Of a stretch of DNA of 29,669 bases, positions 24,138 through 29,669 are shown piece by piece. Both the position numbers and the translations under genes were made by a program. The notes under the pieces were generated by a model. The model worked only from the letters and a program-made list of their open reading frames with translations. It had not been told where the DNA came from and searched no databases. This DNA comes from an uncultured Alphaproteobacteria bacterium. GTDB taxonomy: Bacteria; Pseudomonadota; Alphaproteobacteria; UBA9655. Location of the stretch: positions 1-29,669 of the forward strand of contig CALBSK010000040.1 in assembly GCA_937967795.1 (NCBI GenBank), written 5' to 3'. Positions within the stretch are counted from its first letter, which is position 1, and each line of letters starts with the position of its first letter.

Positions 24138-24935
24138 TTAGCTCCACGCATGATTTGGTAGGACAACAACTTCCGTCCAATAACAAATAGCTAAATGAAG
24201 GTGTTTTTTGAGGGTTTCATATTCGAAAGATTTTCTAATATAACCACTTGCATGATTTTTATAGGATTCCATTACGTCTTTTATACTGATACTTCCTGTC
24301 AGAACCAAAACCGGAATATGTTTCATATCTTTATTTTGTTTGATGGATTTTAAAATGGAAACACCATTAATTTTGGGCATATTAAGATCAATTATAATAA
24401 TATCGGGAAGAGGGATTTTTGTAATATTACTTCTTCTTTTTGTTATATCAAGAAATTCTTCTCCATCATGAATGCAATATAAGTTAATTTTTAATTCATA
24501 CTCTTCTAAGGCTCGGCGAATCAAAAATTGATCTTCAGAATTATCTTCCAAAAGCAAAACATTTATTTTATCCAGGCTCGGATATGCCGTTATTTCTTCA
24601 GGTTTAAGAGATGAAGAATTTCGCTCATTCAAATCATATCCTTCAAAAAATGAATTGGGCGTAACGGAAAAAATCTTACAAAACTTGTAAAGCATTCCTG
24701 TAGGAATTTTGGTTTGCCCGCTCTCATATTTATGAATTTGTTGATGGGAAACACCCACCTTTTCCGCACAGTCCATAAGTGTTAATCCAACTCTCTCTCT
24801 AAAATCTCGGAGTTTTTGTCCCACATATTCATCTACTGAAGAATATGTTTCAGAAGAAGATGCCTGATGAGTCGGTAAATCCTCTTTTTGAGAAATATTA
24901 TTAGTTTGGTGAGGTGCCTGCTGGTATTTGTACAT
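24138..24935 (-). CDS. XRE-type HTH regulator fused to a response-regulator receiver domain
   Basis: This 265-residue protein has a Cro/CI helix-turn-helix at ~37–98 (VGQKLRDFRERVGLTLMDCA, then VSHQQIHKYESGQTKIP), of the type common as single-domain regulators in Alphaproteobacteria. A receiver domain follows at ~124–250, with acidic pair E130-D131, phospho-acceptor Asp183 (IIIDLNMPK), Thr213 and Lys235 all present. The receiver resembles Rcp1-type regulators. The DNA-binding domain at the N-terminus, ahead of the receiver, reverses the usual order. AGGAGG sits 4 nt from the ATG and a good promoter lies upstream. The downstream histidine kinase is the likely phosphodonor. Confidence 0.9.
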   Translation of the reverse strand: MYKYQQAPHQTNNISQKEDLPTHQASSSETYSSVDEYVGQKLRDFRERVGLTLMDCAEKVGVSHQQIHKYESGQTKIPTGMLYKFCKIFSVTPNSFFEGYDLNERNSSSLKPEEITAYPSLDKINVLLLEDNSEDQFLIRRALEEYELKINLYCIHDGEEFLDITKRRSNITKIPLPDIIIIDLNMPKINGVSILKSIKQNKDMKHIPVLVLTGSISIKDVMESYKNHASGYIRKSFEYETLKKHLHLAICYWTEVVVLPNHAWS

Positions 24936-24970
24936 CTGACCTCCTGTCGAAGACTTATTCTAGTTCGCTA

Positions 24971-24999
24971 AGTATAAATTTTTAACTCAAGAAACTCAA
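24971..24999 (-). promoter_or_regulatory. Sigma-70 promoter for the XRE–receiver/histidine kinase operon
   Basis: On the minus strand, TTGAGT (24999–24994) and TATACT (24976–24971) are 17 nt apart, about 35 bp upstream of the regulator's ATG. A strong AGGAGG follows in the short leader. Confidence 0.6.
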
Positions 25000-25031
25000 T
25001 ATACATCAATTAAAAGGTATGCATTGCAGGG

Positions 25032-25060
25032 CCCACTTCTTAATTGGAAGAGTTAGTGGG
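25032..25060. other. Hairpin in the spacer between the regulator and rluC
   Basis: CCCACT (25032–25037) and AGTGGG (25055–25060) pair, continued by TCTT/AAGA after a three-base bulge. It could end rluC transcription, since it lies about 170 nt past that stop, but there is no T-run. The rest of 24936–25230 shows only a 13-bp CTCTC/GAGAG palindrome near 25123 and no gene I can support. Confidence 0.25.
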
Positions 25061-25230
25061 GGAGATCATCTTACATGTGATCTTTTAGTTTCCGATGGAT
25101 GCTAAGGCAGCCCCCTCCTGCTCTCAAAGAGAGTATAGGCTTCTTCGTTAAAAAACAGTTTATAAAAATCAATTTTTTCAACTGAAAAGATAGGCTTGTG
25201 GCAAAGGTTGAAATTTGCAGCGGATTCAAT

Positions 25231-26196
25231 TTAATTTTTCCCAAATCCAAGATCTTGAAAAGTCTGTTGAAGCTCTTGTGGCAAAGGTGCTTCAAATGTT
25301 ATAGGCTCTCCTTGAGGCCGGGGAAGACACAGAGCTCTCGCATGTAAATGAAGCCGCTTGCGTCCAAAAGAAAAAGCCTCCTCTCCTCCATATTTTCCAT
25401 CTCCGAGAATGGGCGTTTTTAATCCTTCGGCACAATGAATACGCAATTGATGGGTACGCCCTGTTTTAGGCATCAGCTCTAGCCACGCGAGTCGATTGCC
25501 AAGGGCTTCAATTACACGATAATAGGTGATGGCTCTCACCCCATTTTCTTTATCAATACGAACTTTCTCTCCAGCAACATCAGGTTTTTTTGATAGAGAG
25601 AGAGTCAGAACCCCTTCCTTTTTCTGAGGAACACCGCACACAAGAGCCCAATAAATCTTCTGAACGGTGCGTTCTTTAAAAGCTTTTGTTAACCATCTGG
25701 CCATGGAAAGAGTTTTGGCCAAAATAAGAACGCCGGTGGTTTCTCGATCCAGCCGATGGACAAGGCGCGGCTTACACGTCTCATAATAAGCATTCATCAT
25801 GGCATCCAAAGACTGAGATTGTTTTGTTCCACTTTGGACTGCAATACCAGAAGGTTTATTCAAAACAACAATCTCCTCATCTTCATAAAGAATCAACCCT
25901 TTTAACCATTTTTTCTCAGCATGAGTGAGTCCTTTTGGTTTTTTCTTTTCCGGCTGTTCCGTAAGATTAAGAAAGTGGGTGGGAAAAGTAATCATGTCCC
26001 TTTCTTCAACGCGAAGGGAAGGTTTAGACTTATTTCCTTTAATTCTGAGTTGTCCCTTACGAGCAGCTTTTTCAATGAGACTTTGCGGCAAATGAGGAAT
26101 CCAAAGGCGCAAGCATCGATCAAGGCGAAGTCCGCTTTCTTCTTGGGAAACTTTTCTTTCGGTTAATTCGTCAACTGTATTTTTCTTCATTACCAT
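25231..26196 (-). CDS. rluC: RluC-family 23S rRNA pseudouridine synthase
   Basis: The enzyme isomerises uridine to pseudouridine in rRNA. It has 321 residues: an S4 RNA-binding domain at ~21–75 (SGLRLDRCLRLWIPHLPQSL) and the RluA-type catalytic domain at ~100–310. Catalytic Asp150 is in LVHRLDRETTGVLILAK, and there are further family blocks in MPKTGRTHQLRIH and PILGDGKYGG. The presence of S4 and the length favour RluC (E. coli positions 955, 2504 and 2580) over RluA, but RluD-like specificity cannot be excluded. There are two in-frame ATGs (26196 and 26190) and neither has a good SD. The start is only 24 bp from the divergent NDUFAF5-like gene. Confidence 0.9.
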   Translation of the reverse strand: MVMKKNTVDELTERKVSQEESGLRLDRCLRLWIPHLPQSLIEKAARKGQLRIKGNKSKPSLRVEERDMITFPTHFLNLTEQPEKKKPKGLTHAEKKWLKGLILYEDEEIVVLNKPSGIAVQSGTKQSQSLDAMMNAYYETCKPRLVHRLDRETTGVLILAKTLSMARWLTKAFKERTVQKIYWALVCGVPQKKEGVLTLSLSKKPDVAGEKVRIDKENGVRAITYYRVIEALGNRLAWLELMPKTGRTHQLRIHCAEGLKTPILGDGKYGGEEAFSFGRKRLHLHARALCLPRPQGEPITFEAPLPQELQQTFQDLGFGKN

Positions 26197-26220
26197 TCCA
26201 AACTATGATACCTACCGTTT

Positions 26221-26934
26221 ATGAAACTCTTTGATCCAAAAGCTTATCATCTTCACCAAGAAAGGGCTAAGAAAACCTTTGAGGCCTACGACTTTCTTTT
26301 TAATTATGTGGGAAACGAGCTTATTTCCCGCCTGGAAGACCTCAAAAAACACTTTCATAGCCCTCTCAATTTATCTCCTCATCCCCTTCCCTATCCAAGC
26401 CAACATCATCCTATTCTTGAAGAGCCTCTCCTCTTTCCTGAAAAATCATTTGATCTAGTTATCAGTTGCCTTCAGGGCCATTGGGTGAATAACCTACCCG
26501 GTTTTTTAAAGAGCATCTATGTCTGCCTTCAAACAGAGGGGCTTTTTCTAGGCGTTCTTTGGGGAGGTCATACTCTTTTTGAACTCCGTGAAAGTCTCCT
26601 TCAAGCAGAACTCAAACTTACCGGAGGAGCCTCGCCCCGCATAGCACCGCTCCTCCATCCTGCTGACGCTCCTTTTCTCTTAGCAAAGAGTGGTTTTTTT
26701 ATGCCTGTTATCGATACAGAAATTATTACTGTAACCTATCCCTCTCTTAAAAGCTTGATGAAAGATTTACGCGGCATGGGAGAAACAAACAAACTGTATG
26801 ATCGCCAAAAAACATTCACTTCTCGGCACTTGTTCGAAATAGCCGAAGAATTCTATCAAACGACTTACGGTAGTGCGGATAAAATGCTTCCTGCTACTTT
26901 TGAGGCCATTAATCTGACAGGATGGAAAAAATGA
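26221..26934 (+). CDS. NDUFAF5/BioC-like methyltransferase-fold protein lacking motif I
   Basis: The 237-residue protein matches the family of alphaproteobacterial and mitochondrial NDUFAF5-type proteins, for example in FDLVISCLQGHWVNNLPGFL (77–96), GLFLGVLWGGHTLFELRESL (107–126), TGGASPR and LMKDLRGMGETN. Human NDUFAF5 hydroxylates an arginine of the complex I subunit NDUFS7, so a complex I assembly role is possible. The stretch that should carry the SAM-binding strand and glycine-rich loop (about residues 45–70) is shortened and rich in Pro and His, with no GxGxG-like motif. The frame is intact. SAM binding is thus doubtful. There is no SD before the ATG, and the rluC start lies 24 bp away on the other strand. 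Confidence 0.75.
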   Translation: MKLFDPKAYHLHQERAKKTFEAYDFLFNYVGNELISRLEDLKKHFHSPLNLSPHPLPYPSQHHPILEEPLLFPEKSFDLVISCLQGHWVNNLPGFLKSIYVCLQTEGLFLGVLWGGHTLFELRESLLQAELKLTGGASPRIAPLLHPADAPFLLAKSGFFMPVIDTEIITVTYPSLKSLMKDLRGMGETNKLYDRQKTFTSRHLFEIAEEFYQTTYGSADKMLPATFEAINLTGWKK

Positions 26935-26943
26935 ACATGATAA

Positions 26944-27222
26944 TTAATTTTTTTCTTTTATTCTTTTTTCCATTCCTATTTTGAGACACAAGATACACAG
27001 GGCGAAAGAAAGCGTAATTCCATTAGCCAGCATAAGCGATAATGATTTTAAAGCAATTCCATAAATAAGCCAAAGAAATACTCCAAAGCAAAAGAGGGAA
27101 TACATTAAAAGAGAAATCGAACTGACATCTTTTGTCCGCCAAATTTTTATGACCTGCGGCAAAAATGAAAAAGTTGTCAGGGCACCCGCTATTAACCCTA
27201 TCCCTTCAATTGTTGTAAACAT
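26944..27222 (-). CDS. SemiSWEET family transporter (PQ-loop/MtN3)
   Basis: This 92-residue membrane protein is the size of a bacterial SemiSWEET, a three-helix half-transporter that dimerises and moves sugars down a gradient. The three predicted helices are at ~7–22, ~38–58 and ~63–84. The PQ-loop signature is LPQVIKIWRTKDVSSISLLM (21–40), and the following helix has the family's aromatic-rich FGVFLWLIYGI. AAAGGAT precedes the ATG. The gene ends 9 bp from the convergent NDUFAF5-like gene. The substrate is not known; host-associated bacteria may use such carriers for sugars, but other PQ-loop proteins carry amino acids. Confidence 0.88.
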   Translation of the reverse strand: MFTTIEGIGLIAGALTTFSFLPQVIKIWRTKDVSSISLLMYSLFCFGVFLWLIYGIALKSLSLMLANGITLSFALCILCLKIGMEKRIKEKN

Positions 27223-27281
27223 CTTATTTTATCCTTTAAAAGAATGAAGAATAGATTTTTTAAAGTCGACGTCAAGAAAAA

Positions 27282-27301
27282 GTAGGTTTTTTCAAACCTA
27301 C
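27282..27301 (-). terminator. Intrinsic terminator of the large secreted-protein gene
   Basis: GTAGGTTT (27282–27289) and AAACCTAC (27294–27301) form a perfect 8-bp stem with a 4-nt loop. On the minus strand TTTTTC follows. It lies 36 nt past the stop of the large gene, and separates it from the SemiSWEET gene. Confidence 0.75.
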
Positions 27302-27336
27302 CTTTTCTTGTTTACATCTTATCATCAAAAGAAGAC

Positions 27337-29571
27337 TCAGTCTTGTTTTTCTTTCATCCCACCATCATTCTCTGAATTTTCGCCACTCTGTAGAGAAGCG
27401 GTGTTTTGAAGAAGCCCTTCCACGGGTGGATTGTTCTCACTTTGAATAAAAGAGAGAATCTCCCCAATTGACGGTTGTCTTGTAAGGGTGGAAGTTGAAA
27501 CGATCACTTGATATTTTGGCTTCTTACCTTTTTTTTCAAGCGTGTTGATTAACTCACAACATTCTTCGGAAAGATAACGAGCAGCGTTGGTTAGAAAAAA
27601 TATGTTGTCGTGGAATTGAGATACACCCACCTTTGAATCATCTAACGAAAAGGTAGAAGCAATCTCCATATTAGACTTTAGTGTTTCAATCGTAGACTTT
27701 AAATCTAAATTGTCTTCGTCAGACGTTTGTTTTAAAGAATAAGACGATGAACTGACAAACTTCTTTTCTATAGTAGATAAAAATTTTTGTAGATCATTCG
27801 CCCATGTTTTTATCTTCTTTATGGGTTCTTTTATTTTTTTTGATTGCATGAGGGTATCAATATTAAGGACGTCTAGCTTTTCTCCCAGCTTATTGATAAC
27901 GGGGTTTAACAGATTAATTATTTGTGCAAAACTCTCTTTTGGTACAACTTTCTGCTCTTCAGTCGTGTGCCTAAGCCAAGGTTTTATCGACTGAAAAACG
28001 GGTGGTATGCTTCTTACAGGAGCGATTTCATCCTCTTCTTCAAACAACCCAACATCTATATTACCTAATGGAGAGTCAGTTCCATGAGGATTTAGCACTA
28101 TCTCTGACAATATTTGACCCTCCGAAGGTGGAGAAACAACATCTTCCTGGTTTAATTGAGGGTCAGAGTCTTCTATAATATTCCATATGTGTGTAAGAAC
28201 ATCGGAAACACTATTTAGGATGGAAGGACTTTCATTTATATTTGGAGAATTTATCGTCACAACGTCTGAATCTTGTGAGTTCGACTTTATTCCCTGGGGT
28301 TTAAATGTTACGTGTGTATTTCTGTGCACTATCCATTCATAACGCGATTTCAAAGTTGCTAGATTTATATTTCCTTCATCTAGTAAATTATTTATATCCA
28401 TAATTTCGTTATGATAAGGACCCAAATCTTCTTGATCAGCCCCTTCTAAATCTGACTCTAGACTAGCGAATGTTCGATGAATTACCTCAAATTGGCTTAT
28501 AAGGTCTTCAACTCTTCCTGTTTGTTCTTTCAGCTCTTCGGCATCTGAAATAGGACTAAAATAGGTTAAAAGCTTACCTGACGCAACAAGCAATTGTTCT
28601 ATAGCCAAATTAATATCGTTCATAAAAGTTTTTATATTTTCAAACCTTGTTTCTAGTAGTTCGCTATCGAAATACGTTTCCTGTAAAATTGAAAGAGGCA
28701 TTGCTTCAACGACTTCTGCATCTAATGCTTCATCAATTTCAGACTGAAGGGAGCCATTCCATTCTTCTGAAACTGCTTCATGAGAAGAAAAGATCCTCTC
28801 TTGAATATCAGCTCTATCCATATAAGGTGCGTTTAAAAGAGAGGGTATTTCAGAATTTTCAGATAGTTCTCCTTGACTGTGATCTGAAGAAGAGACCGGT
28901 AAAACGGATTCTATCTTGGAAATCACCTCATCATTTTGTTTGTGTACTGATGTAAATACTTCAGGAAAACTCTTCTCTTCTTTAAAAACTTCTTTTTGAA
29001 CCCACACAAGGGAATTATTTTCAACTTCATCAGGATCCTTCCTCTTAATGACGGGCACGTACTGTTTTACAATCGGCTCGATATTAACAATTTTATCTTT
29101 CCCAAGAAATGGAGGCATTCTAAATCGCTGAGCAGGAACTTTTAAGACGATCCTTTCGAGAGGTAACGAAGCTATATGTCCAAATTTTCTTTGATATCTT
29201 AAAATTTCTCTTTCTATTCTTTTCGCTGCTCTTAATTTATTCTGTTCTTCTCTTCTCGCTATTCTCAACTTCCTTCTCTCTGCTCTTCTTTCCGCTTCTA
29301 ATTTTTTCTTTTTAGTTCTTCTTATGATTTCTAACTTTTTCTTCTCCTTTCTCCTCACTGCTGCTAACTTCTTCCTCTCCATCTTTAACATCCAAGATTT
29401 TCTTTTTTTTATCTTCCGATTTTCTTGGATTTCGTGAGGAGTAGAGAGTCTAATCCCTCTGTATTGATGGTTTAAAACAATGCCCTCATTTTTCTGATTA
29501 TGGCTATGGACCTCTTGAATTCCTCCCAATATGGTTGTCAGCCCCACGGCTACTGTTATCTTTCCTATCAT
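27337..29571 (-). CDS. Large predicted secreted protein with basic 11-residue repeats, unknown function
   Basis: I do not recognise this 744-residue protein. The start is set by a perfect AAGGAGG 5 nt before the ATG at 29571; an ATG 18 nt further out lies upstream of that SD and is unlikely. Residues 1–23 (MIGKITVAVGLTTILGGIQ, then EVHS) look like a Sec signal peptide. Residues ~68–122 are five tandem basic 11-mers, predicted helical. The middle is acidic and low in complexity. Two helical regions follow at roughly residues 300–410 and 540–690, flanking a Pro/Asp/Glu-rich linker. It could be an envelope-associated or exported host-interaction protein; that is inference from architecture only. 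Confidence 0.8.
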   Translation of the reverse strand: MIGKITVAVGLTTILGGIQEVHSHNQKNEGIVLNHQYRGIRLSTPHEIQENRKIKKRKSWMLKMERKKLAAVRRKEKKKLEIIRRTKKKKLEAERRAERRKLRIARREEQNKLRAAKRIEREILRYQRKFGHIASLPLERIVLKVPAQRFRMPPFLGKDKIVNIEPIVKQYVPVIKRKDPDEVENNSLVWVQKEVFKEEKSFPEVFTSVHKQNDEVISKIESVLPVSSSDHSQGELSENSEIPSLLNAPYMDRADIQERIFSSHEAVSEEWNGSLQSEIDEALDAEVVEAMPLSILQETYFDSELLETRFENIKTFMNDINLAIEQLLVASGKLLTYFSPISDAEELKEQTGRVEDLISQFEVIHRTFASLESDLEGADQEDLGPYHNEIMDINNLLDEGNINLATLKSRYEWIVHRNTHVTFKPQGIKSNSQDSDVVTINSPNINESPSILNSVSDVLTHIWNIIEDSDPQLNQEDVVSPPSEGQILSEIVLNPHGTDSPLGNIDVGLFEEEDEIAPVRSIPPVFQSIKPWLRHTTEEQKVVPKESFAQIINLLNPVINKLGEKLDVLNIDTLMQSKKIKEPIKKIKTWANDLQKFLSTIEKKFVSSSSYSLKQTSDEDNLDLKSTIETLKSNMEIASTFSLDDSKVGVSQFHDNIFFLTNAARYLSEECCELINTLEKKGKKPKYQVIVSTSTLTRQPSIGEILSFIQSENNPPVEGLLQNTASLQSGENSENDGGMKEKQD
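29206..29370 (-). repeat. Five tandem 33-bp repeats encoding basic 11-residue units
   Basis: Five consecutive units read KLAAVRRKEKK, KLEIIRRTKKK, KLEAERRAERR, KLRIARREEQN and KLRAAKRIERE, followed by a partial ILRYQRK. Each is exactly 33 bp with no gaps. The consensus is Lys-Leu, three variable residues, two basic residues, then four charged residues. An 11-residue period suits a long amphipathic or hendecad helix. Confidence 0.85.
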
Positions 29572-29615
29572 CACATCCTCCTTCTTCATAAGTAAATATT
29601 GCGCATATACTTATT

Positions 29616-29624
29616 TGGTATAAT
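29616..29624 (+). promoter_or_regulatory. Extended −10 element pointing out of the window
   Basis: TGGTATAAT fits an extended −10 (TGn before TATAAT) on the plus strand, in the AT-rich region upstream of the large secreted-protein gene. No good −35 is present. It may serve a divergent gene beyond the right edge. Confidence 0.25.
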
Positions 29625-29669
29625 ACTATTAATGTATTAATAATTTATTATTTGTTATTTATTATTTAC

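Noticed and set aside
25071..25295. 74-codon minus-strand frame after rluC
   Set aside because: It overlaps the rluC C-terminus in another frame and has no SD or domain.
28647..28955. 102-codon plus-strand frame inside the large secreted-protein gene
   Set aside because: It is antisense to a long open gene with its own SD, signal peptide and terminator.
29206..29370. CRISPR-like array of 33-bp units
   Set aside because: The units are contiguous without spacers and lie in phase in a coding region, so they are protein repeats.

Overview
The window is about 29.7 kb of low-GC DNA. Its gene set points to an alphaproteobacterium. Markers include an rlpA–D,D-carboxypeptidase–tmk cluster, a lon–HU pair, an NDUFAF5-like methyltransferase relative and an XRE regulator of alphaproteobacterial style. 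The AT-richness, decayed insertion sequences, a palindromic repeat read inside an open frame and a SemiSWEET transporter suggest a host-associated lineage such as Holosporales or Rickettsiales. That placement is inference and cannot be proven here. No rRNA, tRNA or CRISPR array was found.

Region 1 (1–5.7 kb) is accessory. On the minus strand lie a 2OG-Fe(II) dioxygenase, two class I methyltransferases and a GT-A-like glycosyltransferase; a sulfotransferase faces away on the plus strand. Together they look like a set that decorates a surface glycan or small metabolite. A dead IS200/IS605 transposase relic separates the dioxygenase from the sulfotransferase.

Region 2 (5.9–11.8 kb) is mostly cell-envelope housekeeping. 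rlpA, a D,D-carboxypeptidase gene and tmk form a tight minus-strand operon. Divergent from it are a small secreted protein of unknown function, a type I isopentenyl-diphosphate isomerase and a short class A penicillin-binding protein; the last two overlap by 4 bp.

Region 3 (11.9–13.2 kb) is an IS5-type element. It has 16-bp perfect terminal inverted repeats and a twice-frameshifted transposase, and is followed by an orphan gene fragment.

Region 4 (13.2–18 kb) carries thymidine kinase, a PAS–GGDEF diguanylate cyclase, HU with a clear promoter and terminator, and Lon protease.

Region 5 (18.4–22.8 kb) is a single open frame of about 1,459 codons. It encodes an NfnB/NfnA-like flavin and Fe-S oxidoreductase that runs without a stop through a 74-bp palindromic repeat into a complete anhydro-N-acetylmuramic acid kinase (AnmK). 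AnmK still has its own Shine-Dalgarno (SD) sequence and ATG. This is the most unusual feature of the window.

Region 6 (22.8–29.7 kb) holds an XRE–receiver regulator in a probable operon with a soluble PAS histidine kinase. It also holds an RluC-type pseudouridine synthase, an NDUFAF5-like protein lacking the SAM-binding motif, a SemiSWEET transporter, and a large predicted secreted protein with five tandem 11-residue basic repeats.
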